Shown: positions 50,881-59,501, numbered from the stretch's first letter. The stretch is 64,000 nt of DNA from Udaeobacter sp025935755 (GCA_036278715.1 DASUKN010000033.1:1-64000); one strand, 5' to 3'. Notes: a model not told the origin generated them from the sequence alone. Numbers and translations: made by a program.

Positions 50881-52671
50881 TCATTGTTTGTGAGGCAGGA
50901 AACTTTCCACCGCTTCCATGAAGGTTTGTTTAAGGATGTGCCCACGGCGCGGGTCGCCTTTAATCATGGATTCGGTGAATTTCTTTGCTTCTTCGAAGGT
51001 GATGTGTGGCGGCAACGTGGGAACCTCCGGATCTGTGACGGCGTGAATGATGACCGGGCGCGAAGCGGTTAAAGCCTTTTCCCATGCCGGGGCAATCTGC
51101 TCTGGCTTATCGACGCGAATGCCAGTCAGCCCGAGCATTTCGGCGTACCGCGCGAAATCAAAGGAAGGAACCCTCTGAGATAGCTCGTATTTGCGATCAC
51201 CGGCCATTACCCGTTGTTCCCAGGTGACCTGATTGAGATCAAGATTCGCCAAAACCACAATGACGAGTCGAGGATCGCTCCATTCCTTCCAGTAATTTGC
51301 GAGCGTAATAACTTCGTTGATCCCATTCATCAGCATGGCGCCGTCGCCTACCGTCGCGATCACCACGCGATCGGGATATGCGAACTTCGCGGCGACCGCG
51401 TAAGGCACTCCTGGTCCCATCGTCGCGAGGTTCCCGGATAGCGATGCCATCATGCCGCGGCGGATCTTCAAATCGCGCGCGAACCAATTCGCGGCGGATC
51501 CGGAGTCAGCGACGATGATGCAATTATCCGGCAGCCGCGGAGATAATTCCCAAAATACGCGCTGCGGATTGATTGGGTTCGCATCGATCATCGCGCGGGC
51601 CTCCAACAGCTTCCACCATTCAGCAACGCCATCCTCGATCTTCTTGCGCCATTCTCGATTTTCTTTGCGTTGCAACAGCGGACTGAGTGCACGCAATGTC
51701 TCGGCGCTATCGCCAACGAGATTGACTTCCATCGGGTAACGCACACTTATCATTTTCGCGTCGATATCGATCTGAACGCCGCGCGCCTGCCCCTCTTTCG
51801 GCAGAAATTCCGAGTACGGAAAACTGGAGCCGACGAGGAGTAACGTGTCGCAGTCGTTCATCATATCCCAGCTCGGTTTGGAACCGAGTAAGCCAATCGG
51901 TCCGGTGCAAAAAGGCAGGTCGTCGGGGATGACGGCCTTCCCGAGTAACGCTTTGGCGACGCCCGCGCCGAGAATGTCTGCGATTCGAATCACTTCGTCC
52001 GTAGCTTGCAAAGCTCCGGCGCCGACGAGCATCGCCACTTTCTCGCCAGCATTCAGCACCTCAGCGGCTCGCTGGAGGTCGACATCCTTGGGAATAACTC
52101 GCGGTGGCGCATAGCCTGCGCCGGAATGAATCGTGCCATGCTTACGCGGAGGCGTTTCGACGGCCGGCATTTCCTGAACATCGTTCGGGATGATGACGCA
52201 CGTGACGGTGCGCTCCGCCATGGCAATGCGAATTGCGCGATCGATCAAGTGACGGATCTGTGCGGGAGTTGATGCCATGTGCACGTATTCGTGTGCGACA
52301 TCCTTGAACAAACTCATGAGATCGACTTCCTGCTGGTAATCACCCCCGAGTGCGGCGCGCGCCTGTTGCCCGACGATTGCCATGACACTGGCGTGATCCA
52401 TTTTTGCGTCGTAAAGGCCGTTTAGTAGATGGATTGCGCCGGGGCCGGAAGTGGCGAGGCAAATGCCTAATTCCCCGGTGAACTTGGCATGAGCGCAGGC
52501 CATGAACGCCGCCATCTCCTCATGTCGCACCTGAACGTATTCCACTGCGCCATCGGCACGATCCAGCGCACCCATGATCCCGTTTATTCCGTCACCGGGA
52601 TAACCGTAAATTCGCTTAAGTCCCCATTCGGTGATTCGGTTAATCAGAAAATCGCTGACATTGTTAGTCAT
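50881..52671 (-). CDS. Thiamine-diphosphate-dependent oxidase/decarboxylase (pyruvate oxidase PoxB-like)
   Basis: A 596-residue three-domain ThDP enzyme. The N-terminal domain has YGYPGDGINGIMGAL and the activating Glu in VRHEEMAAFMA near residue 52. The central domain binds FAD/nucleotide (LGSKPSWDMMNDCDTLLLVGSSFPYSEFLP). The C-terminal domain has the ThDP/Mg motif GDGAMLMNGINEVITLANYWK ending in LANLDLN near residue 480. Closest by pattern are pyruvate oxidase/pyruvate:quinone oxidoreductases rather than acetolactate synthase, and the extended C-terminus (GHILKQTFMEAVESFL) suits membrane contact as in PoxB. Exact substrate not certain. It lies about 150 bases upstream of the MR/MLE gene on the same strand. 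Confidence 0.88.
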   Translation of the reverse strand: MTNNVSDFLINRITEWGLKRIYGYPGDGINGIMGALDRADGAVEYVQVRHEEMAAFMACAHAKFTGELGICLATSGPGAIHLLNGLYDAKMDHASVMAIVGQQARAALGGDYQQEVDLMSLFKDVAHEYVHMASTPAQIRHLIDRAIRIAMAERTVTCVIIPNDVQEMPAVETPPRKHGTIHSGAGYAPPRVIPKDVDLQRAAEVLNAGEKVAMLVGAGALQATDEVIRIADILGAGVAKALLGKAVIPDDLPFCTGPIGLLGSKPSWDMMNDCDTLLLVGSSFPYSEFLPKEGQARGVQIDIDAKMISVRYPMEVNLVGDSAETLRALSPLLQRKENREWRKKIEDGVAEWWKLLEARAMIDANPINPQRVFWELSPRLPDNCIIVADSGSAANWFARDLKIRRGMMASLSGNLATMGPGVPYAVAAKFAYPDRVVIATVGDGAMLMNGINEVITLANYWKEWSDPRLVIVVLANLDLNQVTWEQRVMAGDRKYELSQRVPSFDFARYAEMLGLTGIRVDKPEQIAPAWEKALTASRPVIIHAVTDPEVPTLPPHITFEEAKKFTESMIKGDPRRGHILKQTFMEAVESFLPHKQ

Positions 52672-52697
52672 GATGATCCCCTAATTAATCGAATCTC

Positions 52698-52792
52698 GGC
52701 GTCATCCTGAGCGGAGTTAAGAGGAGTCGAAGGAGCCCGTCGCGGTACTACTGATTGTTCATCGGGGTCCCTCGACTTCGCTCGGGATAACA
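52698..52792. repeat. Palindromic dispersed repeat (GTCAT family)
   Basis: GGCGTCATCCTGAGCGGAG on the left, CGACTTCGCTCGGGATAAC on the right, with AGTCGAAGGAGCCCGT inside. It lies between the ThDP enzyme and the ASRT gene. Confidence 0.75.
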
Positions 52793-52810
52793 GCAGTTGA
52801 GTTGGTTGTG

Positions 52811-53185
52811 TTAATCGCATGGAAACGCAATGGTTGTGAGCAGAGCATTCTCGGACTGCCGTGAATCCAGTCGGGTGTGCTGCACAACAATTGGCACATC
52901 CGATTCGATCAAACTGGAGTAGGGGGTGTCCCGTGGAATTACCGCCGGGTCGTCAAAATTGTTGAAGCGAAGATGCCTGGTGCGACGAGGCGCGATGGTG
53001 AATCGATATGGCCCAACCGCATCGCGGTCTTCGAAAAAAATCGTGATCGAAACGTGGGCGTCGTTCTCGGAAGCGTTAAGGATGCAACATGCTTCATGGC
53101 TGGTCATTTCGGGGGCTGGCCCGTTGCTTTTCCCCGGGATGTACCCCTCAGCGATCGCCCATGTTGTTCGCCCAATCAATGACAT
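52811..53185 (-). CDS. Sensory rhodopsin transducer family protein (ASRT-like)
   Basis: A 124-residue protein matching Anabaena sensory rhodopsin transducer (PF07100) from end to end. Segments IGRTTWAIAEGYIPG, CCILNASENDAHVSITIFFED, VGPYRFTIAPRRTRHLRFN and VPIVVQHTRLDSRQSENALL are nearly the family consensus. ATG at 53185 is the family start; the upstream frame holds promoter DNA. ASRT is a small soluble beta-sandwich that forms tetramers, binds Anabaena sensory rhodopsin and has been reported to bind DNA. Many bacteria have ASRT-like proteins without rhodopsin, probably with sugar or DNA ligands. No rhodopsin is in this window. A palindrome identical in type to that at marR lies about 20 bases upstream of the ATG. 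Confidence 0.93.
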   Translation of the reverse strand: MSLIGRTTWAIAEGYIPGKSNGPAPEMTSHEACCILNASENDAHVSITIFFEDRDAVGPYRFTIAPRRTRHLRFNNFDDPAVIPRDTPYSSLIESDVPIVVQHTRLDSRQSENALLTTIAFPCD

Positions 53186-53204
53186 GTCAACAACTACATA
53201 ATAA

Positions 53205-53221
53205 ATATCGATCTTCGATAT
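53205..53221. promoter_or_regulatory. Palindromic operator, site B, upstream of the ASRT gene
   Basis: ATATCGAT-C-TTCGATAT, 7 of 8 arm positions symmetric. On the minus strand it is followed by TATTAT, a -10-like box, then the ASRT start. Same core as sites A and C. Confidence 0.65.
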
Positions 53222-53460
53222 AGATTCGGTTGGCGACCGCTTGCCGCACGAATGCACCCTGCTGCTTTTTCACCCCGCCCCTTGGTTCTGAGTCGTGGTG
53301 GGCTCCGACGGATTCGCTCAAGACTTCGTTTTTTGTCGTTTACGATGGTTTTCGCGTTCAGAGAAAAGTACCCGTTGAACACCGTTCAAATCGCGGAATT
53401 GCTGGAGAGTCCGCTGTCCGCAGCGGATTCTGCCAATGTGAAGAGTTGCGCCTGAACCGG

Positions 53461-53897
53461 TTAGCCACTCAAATCGCAGGCGAAACTCGCCCCCGCGAGA
53501 AACAAAATTGCCAGCAACGCAAATAACCGATCCATCGCAATCGAGAGCGCAGCGCCGATGTTTTTGCCCGGTGCCTGTTTGGAAGTGAAGTAAAGCCTCA
53601 TCGCGTCACCTCCCCACGCCTCCGGGAAGGAACTGGTTGAAGAACAGACGGATCATCACGATCGCACCCGCGCGTAGCGAACTGATCCTGATGCCTTGGA
53701 TGCGAAGAAGAATTTGCCACCGCGCCGTGGCAGCAGTTCTACCGGCTGTAACAGATCCAGCCGAGGAACACCCAGCGAAAGTGGGCAAGCCGCAGCGCCG
53801 CTGCGATTTGTGCTCGTCTTTGCGGATCACGAAACTCATACCAGATACCGGCGGCAGTTACGATTATTTGAAGTAACAGGATGGCAGCGCGTTTCAT
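53461..53897 (-). pseudogene. Decayed N-terminal part of a lysylphosphatidylglycerol-synthase-TM (UPF0104) flippase-like gene
   Basis: Three consecutive reading frames on the minus strand together give the start of a family member. The first has ILLLQIIVTAAGIWYEFRDP...AHFRWVFLGWICYS; the second has RWQILLRIQGIRISSLRAGA...LFFNQFLPGGVG; the third has MRLYFTSKQAPGKNIGAALS...MDRLFALLAILFLAG. GGVG-GDA-RLY is the family hallmark and is interrupted by one extra G (GTGGGGAGG). At least two further single-base losses lie near 53735. After about 140 residues a stop follows, where intact proteins run to about 320. Either the gene is dead or the assembly is poor here. Confidence 0.75.
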
Positions 53898-54070
53898 GAG
53901 AAATTCTCCACTGTGTCTTGTTGAGCAGGCCGAGACATCCAGTTACTTCAATGATCACATGTTTAATTTGAACGGCGACCGCCTAACGATTTGCCATTCT
54001 AAAACCGGTTCGAAGCTGGGTCGGAAGTAGTGGCTGAATTCCTGGCTTCCTGGAATGACAACAATGAGTT

Positions 54071-55510
54071 GTGAATATGCCGGCTGAATATGATGCCGTT
54101 GTTGTGGGCTCGGGGCCAAACGGTCTGGCGGCTGCGATCACACTGGCCCAGGCGGGCTGTTCGGTTCTTGTCTGTGAAGCAAACACCACCATCGGCGGAG
54201 GCGCGCGTTCGGCCGAGCTGACTTTGCCAGGCTTTGTGCATGATGTCTGTTCGGCAGTTCATCCACTTGCAGCAGGCTCGCCATTTTTGAGTGCCCTCCC
54301 GCTGCAGCGGTTCGGGCTTCAATGGATCGAGCCCGAGATTCCGCTGGCGCACCCGTTGGATAACAATTCCGCTGTTTGTCTTCACAAGGATATCGATGTC
54401 ACGGCGTCGCCATTGCATAACGATTCGGCGGCGTATCGGCGCCTGATGAAGCCGCTCGCGGAAAACTGGAAAGATTTGTCGGTGGAGTTTCTGCAACCGA
54501 TGTTGCATTGGCCGCGGCATCCGGCCGTTCTCGCGCGCTTTGGAATCCTGGCGCTCAGCCCTGCAACGTTGTTGGCGAAACTTTTGTTCCGGCAGGAACC
54601 AGCGCGGGCTCTCTTCGCCGGGATCGCCGCGCATTCATTTCTTCCTTTGGACGCACCGGTGTCCTCCGCATTCGGATTGGTCCTCGCGCTTGCGGGACAC
54701 GCGGTGGGCTGGCCGATTCCACGTGGGGGATCGCAGCAGATTTCCAACGCGCTTGCCGCTTACCTCGGTGCGCTCGGAGGCAGCATCGAGGTGAATCGTC
54801 GCGTCGAGAATCTTCGCGACCTGCCGAAATCGCGCGCGATTCTTCTGGATGTTTCGGTCTGGGAATTCCTGCGAATCGCCGGTCCAGAATTGCCAGCGCG
54901 ATACCGCCGCAAATTGCAATCGTTTCGACACGCGCCCGGGATTTTCAAAATCGATTATGCGCTCAGCGATCCCATTCCATGGAAAGCCGAAGCGTGTGGC
55001 CGAGCGGGAACAATTCATCTCGGTGGTAATCTTGACGAAATCGCCGCCACAGAACGCCAGGTTGCGCACGGACGAATTCCCGAGCGCCCCTTTGTGCTGG
55101 TTGCGCAACAAAGTCTCTTCGATGACACGCGCGCACCGCGTGGTCAGCACACTCTTTGGGCGTATTGCCACGTCCCGTTCAACTCCGATGTCGATATGTC
55201 GATGCAAATCGAAGCGCAGATTGAGCGTTTCGCTCCTGGCTTCCGCGATTGCATCCTCGCACGCCACAAAACGTGTGCGGCCGATCTTGCGAAATCGAAT
55301 TCGAATCTGACTGGAGGCGATATCAGCGGCGGCGCAGTGAACCTGACACAGCTGATCGCACGCCCAATCTTTAGCCCAACGCCTTACCGTACCGCGTTGC
55401 GTGGCGTGTACCTATGCTCTGCATCTACGCCTCCCGGTGGCGGCGTTCACGGCATGTGCGGTTATCACGCTGCTCGAGCGGCGTTAAATGAAGTGTTCGG
55501 GCTGCGTTGA
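54071..55510 (+). CDS. Phytoene desaturase-like FAD/NAD(P) oxidoreductase (CrtI/PYROXD2 type)
   Basis: A 479-residue flavoprotein. GTG at 54071 and ATG at 54077 are both possible. The dinucleotide-binding motif VVVGSGPNGLAAAITLAQAG is at residues 10-29, followed by the second strand and GGGARSAELTLPGFVHD. The central part includes GWPIPRGGSQQISNALAAYL and the C-terminal FAD contact is GVYLCSASTPPGGGVHGMCGYHAA. This is the architecture of CrtI-type desaturases, but the branch with PIPRGG and PPGGGVHGMCG is usually of unknown substrate. No phytoene synthase is nearby. It stands alone, downstream of the decayed flippase gene and on the opposite strand. Confidence 0.88.
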   Translation: MNMPAEYDAVVVGSGPNGLAAAITLAQAGCSVLVCEANTTIGGGARSAELTLPGFVHDVCSAVHPLAAGSPFLSALPLQRFGLQWIEPEIPLAHPLDNNSAVCLHKDIDVTASPLHNDSAAYRRLMKPLAENWKDLSVEFLQPMLHWPRHPAVLARFGILALSPATLLAKLLFRQEPARALFAGIAAHSFLPLDAPVSSAFGLVLALAGHAVGWPIPRGGSQQISNALAAYLGALGGSIEVNRRVENLRDLPKSRAILLDVSVWEFLRIAGPELPARYRRKLQSFRHAPGIFKIDYALSDPIPWKAEACGRAGTIHLGGNLDEIAATERQVAHGRIPERPFVLVAQQSLFDDTRAPRGQHTLWAYCHVPFNSDVDMSMQIEAQIERFAPGFRDCILARHKTCAADLAKSNSNLTGGDISGGAVNLTQLIARPIFSPTPYRTALRGVYLCSASTPPGGGVHGMCGYHAARAALNEVFGLR

Positions 55511-55576
55511 ACCGGCAGTTCGAGTTACATTCAAACTCACCAATTGGTTTGCGTCGCTGAACCGCGCGAATTCTCT

Positions 55577-56560
55577 TCACCTGGCTTGAGATGGCGTCGA
55601 AGTCGCAGATTTCTGCTTTTGACGATGCGCCTTCGTTTGTTTCGTCGGTGGAGGCGTGGGGAATTGCCACTGGAGTTCTTGTTCGACATACTTCAGTCTC
55701 GACTTGGCATCAGCATCATTTGGTTTGAGTTGGAGTACTTTGCGGAAGTCATCGGCGGCCTTGGTGTAATTCTTCATCAACCGATACGTGAGCCCGCGCT
55801 GGCGGTATGCTTCCGCATTCTTCGGCTGCGCTTGAATGACTTTCGTTAAATCGGCAACAGCCTGGTCATATTTGTTGAGATTCCGGTACGCATAGCCTCG
55901 CTGTTCATAAGCGTGAAGGTCGTTCGGCGATTTTTCGATGACCGCCGAGTAATCCTGCGCTGCCTTGTCCCATTGCTGTTTCGACAAAAAAGCATACCCG
56001 CGGTATCGCCTGGCATTTGTAATCTTCGGGTCGAGCTCGATGGCCCGGTTTAGATCCTTGATTGCCGCGTCGAATTTTCCCTGTTCGACTTCAATCTGGC
56101 CTTTCGCCGCATAAGTCTCCGCATCCTTTGGCCGAAACTCGATCAACTTGGACAAATCACTGAGCGCCTGCTCGCGTTTTCCGCTCAACCTGTAAGCCAT
56201 GGCGCGATTCTCATAATTTTTTGGATCATCCGGCTCGAGCTGAATTGCCTTGGTGAATTCAGCAATCGCTCGGTCGTATTGCTTGTCCCGTGCGTATTTA
56301 ACGCCCCGGTTCGTGTGCGCAGCGGAACTGGCGGCATTTCGAGATTGCGCCGCCGCCGCCGGGTCAGGTAACGCAAAGGAGAAGATTATGAGAAGTATTG
56401 CGACAACGTGACATCTGAAGATCGCGTCCACATCTATAAATATCGTTTGGAACCGGCGATTCAGACCCGTGAACTGAGTCTCGCTGTTTGGATTCTCATA
56501 CGTTTTCCAGCGGGCATTAACTTTCGAACGTTCTTTAGCGCCAACAGTCGAAGGTAACAT
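55577..56560 (-). CDS. Secreted or membrane-anchored TPR-repeat protein
   Basis: A 327-residue protein. A hydrophobic signal (VVAILLIIFSFALPDPAAAA) begins near residue 50, so the first 45 residues may not be translated, and a later start is likely. Six TPR units of 34 residues follow from about residue 83: AHTNRGVKYARDKQYDRAI, KNYENRAMAYRLSGKREQAL, ETYAAKGQIEVEQGKFDAAI, TNARRYRGYAFLSKQQWDKA, HAYEQRGYAYRNLNKYDQAV and EAYRQRGLTYRLMKNYTKAA. The tail is Lys/Gln/Thr-rich and basic. It is a periplasmic scaffold by inference. A palindrome stands in the gap upstream. Confidence 0.85.
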   Translation of the reverse strand: MLPSTVGAKERSKVNARWKTYENPNSETQFTGLNRRFQTIFIDVDAIFRCHVVAILLIIFSFALPDPAAAAQSRNAASSAAHTNRGVKYARDKQYDRAIAEFTKAIQLEPDDPKNYENRAMAYRLSGKREQALSDLSKLIEFRPKDAETYAAKGQIEVEQGKFDAAIKDLNRAIELDPKITNARRYRGYAFLSKQQWDKAAQDYSAVIEKSPNDLHAYEQRGYAYRNLNKYDQAVADLTKVIQAQPKNAEAYRQRGLTYRLMKNYTKAADDFRKVLQLKPNDADAKSRLKYVEQELQWQFPTPPPTKQTKAHRQKQKSATSTPSQAR

Positions 56561-56650
56561 AGCAGCATGGAATATTGATTGTGGGTGGATCGCGTTGTGA
56601 ATGGGTGATACCAGCGGTGTGAACGCCGCTCAATGCGATCAGGGTGAAGC

Positions 56651-56687
56651 GCGGCGAAGCGGCGTGATATTACGCCGGCTTCGCCGC
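56651..56687. other. Strong intergenic hairpin
   Basis: GCGGCGAAGC pairs with GCTTCGCCGC, and inner GGCGT pairs with ACGCC, around a short loop. The gap 56561-56833 otherwise holds no gene. It may be an isolated repeat unit or a hairpin in an RNA leader. Confidence 0.5.
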
Positions 56688-56833
56688 CTTTGCACGTGTG
56701 TGCCCAGGTCAGCTATCGTTAGGGAAAAGTTCACAGGAGTGTCGCGTTAAGTCGCTTTTTCCGATCGGCTCTGCCTGAGATCGCCATCATAAGAACTGCT
56801 CCATGTTTGAAGCTCCATTGTTGATCTGCTTCT

Positions 56834-57041
56834 ATGAAAAAACTGGTGAGCCGAATTTCGAAAGAACTGGAAAACGCAAATTATTGCGGCGTTTATGAAC
56901 CCGAGCTATCGCGGTATTGGCCTAACAACGGCAACGCGCGCGAAAACGAATTTGCCTCGTTCGCCGAGTTACACGGCTTGGTTTTGCGGCTATTACAAGG
57001 GAGGGTTCTGCGCAATTTTCGATAAAGATCCATTTCGCTGA
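56834..57041 (+). pseudogene. Small-protein family copy 1 (frameshifted)
   Basis: Starts MKKLVSRISKELENANYCGV and continues YEPELSRYWPNN...ASFAELHGLVLR. At about 56986 one extra base shifts the frame and gives a premature stop at 57025. In the corrected frame the protein continues YYKGGFCAIFDKDPFR and stops at 57041, exactly as in copy 3. Intact length would be about 69 residues. No known domain recognised. Either the gene is broken or a base was misread. Confidence 0.65.
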
Positions 57042-57289
57042 AGACAAGGAACGATCGCTCGGGCAGCGCCGAAAGATGACGGCTGGGAAGCCATCACTCC
57101 CTGGGAGTTCGCCGGGTACCACTTAGCGGTGCAACAGGGTTTGCTACCTCGATTACGCGCCATGCGCTCGCGTTCCATCTCGAAGCACACGACTGTAGAC
57201 GCGACGCCCGCGTCGCATTCCATTCAAATCCATGCGGCGCTGGTTGCGTTGAATGCGTTAGTGCCAGCTGAAAAAGCGCGGCATGGAAG

Positions 57290-57547
57290 TCATTGTGACC
57301 GATGGTCCTCTCGTTTGTCGCGAGTTTTGTCGTCGCTCGATTCTTCGATAAACATCGCGCAAAGACCCAATTTGTAATAGATCAACCGAAATCCGTGTTC
57401 GGCTGCAAAGTGCGCAATCTTTGCCCTCCGGTTTTCTACATTTTTTGGCCAAACGCGTTGCAATTCGTCTTCGTAGATAGCGCAATAGCCGAATTCGTTG
57501 GCCTCCAGGGACAGTTGACGTTTGATTAGCTGGGCAAGGATTTTCAC
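57290..57547 (-). CDS. Small-protein family copy 2
   Basis: An 85-residue protein on the opposite strand to copies 1 and 3. Shared landmarks: YCAIYEDELQRVWPKN, then AKIAHFAAEHGFRLIYYKLG and CAMF. It has a longer, highly charged tail (EESSDDKTRDKREDHRSQ). About 40% of aligned residues match copies 1 and 3 by eye, so it is the most diverged. Cytoplasmic, alpha-helical N-terminus; function unknown. A longer upstream start (57557, in another frame) is not preferred. Confidence 0.6.
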   Translation of the reverse strand: MKILAQLIKRQLSLEANEFGYCAIYEDELQRVWPKNVENRRAKIAHFAAEHGFRLIYYKLGLCAMFIEESSDDKTRDKREDHRSQ

Positions 57548-57726
57548 GGGTCTGCAAGTTTGGGCGCTGATTTGACTAAATTACATGGAGGTCGTCAACC
57601 TGAAGGCAGTATCGGAGGATTTATTACAATTTTGATGCAACCCCGTTAGGTTTTTCCCGTAGTAATTCTTAGCAGACTGGCACGTAAACTCTCGCGTTTA
57701 GAACAAACTTGATTTAAGCGGCGATT

Positions 57727-57933
57727 ATGGACGTACTCGCGAATCAAATTGCGAAAGCGTTGCAGGAATCGAAGCAGTGTGGCGTTTACGAACCCGAATT
57801 GTCACGCGCGTGGCCAGCTGATGGTGAGCCACGCCAGTCTAAAATCGCCGCCTTCGCGGGGGCACACGGCTGGCGTCTTCGCTATTACAAAGAGGGGTTC
57901 TGCGCGATTTTCGATAAAGACCCATATCGCTGA
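57727..57933 (+). CDS. Small-protein family copy 3
   Basis: A 68-residue protein. The ATG in GGCGATTATGGACG has a weak SD. Sequence: MDVLANQIAKALQESKQCGV, YEPELSRAWPADG, then KIAAFAGAHGWRLRYYKEGF and CAIFDKDPYR. Conserved in all three copies: Y-E-x-E-L-x-R-x-W-P, an Ala/Phe-rich helix ending HG, L-x-Y-Y-K and C-A-x-F. The two conserved cysteines and the aromatic cluster suggest a compact fold. I know no characterised relative. It is the only copy that looks undamaged at both ends. Confidence 0.7.
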   Translation: MDVLANQIAKALQESKQCGVYEPELSRAWPADGEPRQSKIAAFAGAHGWRLRYYKEGFCAIFDKDPYR

Positions 57934-58189
57934 AAGAGCAATTGCATCGTCACTCCGCCGCGCGATTTCTCCTACCGCCGAAGCTACGCGCCAGTTTTTT
58001 GCAAGAGCAGCCGGGAACGTTGATTAATTCGCGACCCCGTTTTTACTGGTCGCAATCAGTTCGGCTGCTGCGTGAGTGGAATACTGTAGGTTTTGCAGTA
58101 AACATGAACTCCATCCGATGATTCGGATGAAGTCGTAGCGTATCGGACTAGCTCGACCGATCGCCTTTTGTGCTCAACAGGTCGCAGTT

Positions 58190-59362
58190 TCAGGCGAAAG
58201 TGCGAATGCCTGCATAAACAATTCCAGCGGCGATTGCCCCGATCGCTACCAAAGCCACATCGCTCTTGAGAAATGCTATCATAGCGAAAGCGAGGAGCGA
58301 GATTCCGACTGTTACCCAGTCAACCAATGCTTGCGGAACCAGATCCAGCGAGACGACTGCGATTACACCGACAACTGCAGCGCTGACCCCTGCGAGGAAC
58401 GCCTGGATGTCGCGGTTTTCGCGTACCTTTTCGATGTAGTACACTCCGGCTAACACAAACACAAACGACGGCAAAAACACGAAAACGGTTGCGAGTAGGG
58501 CGCCAGGAATTCCGCCGGCCAGGTAACCCACGAAAGTCGTGAATAACATGAATGGTCCCGGCGTTGCCACGCTCAGGGCCACACCGTCCAGGAGTTGGCT
58601 GTCCGACAACCAGCGATACTGCAAAACGGCGCCTCGCTGAACGAAAACCAGTGAAGCATACGCGCCGCCGAAACTTAGCAGGCCGGTCTTCAGAAACAGC
58701 CACGCGATCTGAAATAAACGCGAGTCGTTGAATGGAAGCAGCGCAGTCGTTCCAACTAGCATCACCGACAGACCCGGCGGAGTTCTTTTGACCAGCGTGG
58801 AGCCACGTTCCACGATGAGGTTGAGCAGCCCGGCAATTAACAGAATCAACAGGAAGTTGATTCCGGCGAAACGCATTCCCGCAAACGCGCCGACGAGAAG
58901 AAGGCCAAGGAAGATGTTTCTGATTGCCGCGCGCCCGAGTTTGATAATGCCTGCAGCGATGATGCCGAGCACAGCGGGCTTGAGCACGTAGAGGGCGTCT
59001 ATCACCTGCGGAAGCTTGCCATAACGAACATAAAGCCAGCTCAAAACAATCATCGCCATTGCGCCCGGGACGATGAAGGTGACACCCGCTAAAAGGCCGC
59101 CCCATATTTTGCGTTTCAAGTAACCAACGTAGATCGCCAGTTGCAACGCCTCAGGGCCCGGCAGCATGTGGCAGAAGGCCATGATCTTGATGAAGCGATC
59201 TTTGGAAACCCATCGGCGCTTTTCCACCATGTGATTAAACATCATGGTGATCTGTGCAACGGGCCCCCCGATGTTGACGAACCCAAGGAAAAGAAAATAG
59301 AGAAACACTTCGCGCCATGACGGCATCCGATCGGCGGTGGGCGCGTTGTCCGGGGTGTTCAC
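58190..59362 (-). CDS. chrA: Chromate efflux transporter (CHR family)
   Basis: A 390-residue bidomain CHR transporter. The first domain carries FLFLGFVNIGGPVAQITMM and CHMLPGPEALQLAIYVGYLK; the second carries FLKTGLLSFGGAYASLVFVQ and SVATPGPFMLFTTFVGYLAGG. The repeated FGGP and PGP motifs are hallmarks. About 10-12 membrane helices of opposite orientation in the two halves are expected. ChrA expels chromate by proton-driven exchange. Many chromosomal homologues have no proven link to chromate. It is divergent from the DUF1259 gene, with 139 bases between, and the following genes fit a detoxification theme loosely. Confidence 0.92.
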   Translation of the reverse strand: MNTPDNAPTADRMPSWREVFLYFLFLGFVNIGGPVAQITMMFNHMVEKRRWVSKDRFIKIMAFCHMLPGPEALQLAIYVGYLKRKIWGGLLAGVTFIVPGAMAMIVLSWLYVRYGKLPQVIDALYVLKPAVLGIIAAGIIKLGRAAIRNIFLGLLLVGAFAGMRFAGINFLLILLIAGLLNLIVERGSTLVKRTPPGLSVMLVGTTALLPFNDSRLFQIAWLFLKTGLLSFGGAYASLVFVQRGAVLQYRWLSDSQLLDGVALSVATPGPFMLFTTFVGYLAGGIPGALLATVFVFLPSFVFVLAGVYYIEKVRENRDIQAFLAGVSAAVVGVIAVVSLDLVPQALVDWVTVGISLLAFAMIAFLKSDVALVAIGAIAAGIVYAGIRTFA

Positions 59363-59501
59363 AACTCAGCTTGGACCAGCTATCGACTCCTTTTCGTTGT
59401 CGATAGTCGCGCAGTGTTGAAGTATTGTCCCGAAAACAAAATCTGGCTGGCAGCACATAAAGATCCGGTGGAGCGAAGCCGGCCGTTACAGGGGAAAAGG
59501 T

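Noticed and set aside
53461..53601. A 46-codon ORF with an apparent strong SD (GGAGGTGACGCGATG), considered as a small lipoprotein
   Set aside because: The apparent SD and start are the GG-DA-M codons of the flippase-like family; the ORF is the third fragment of that pseudogene.
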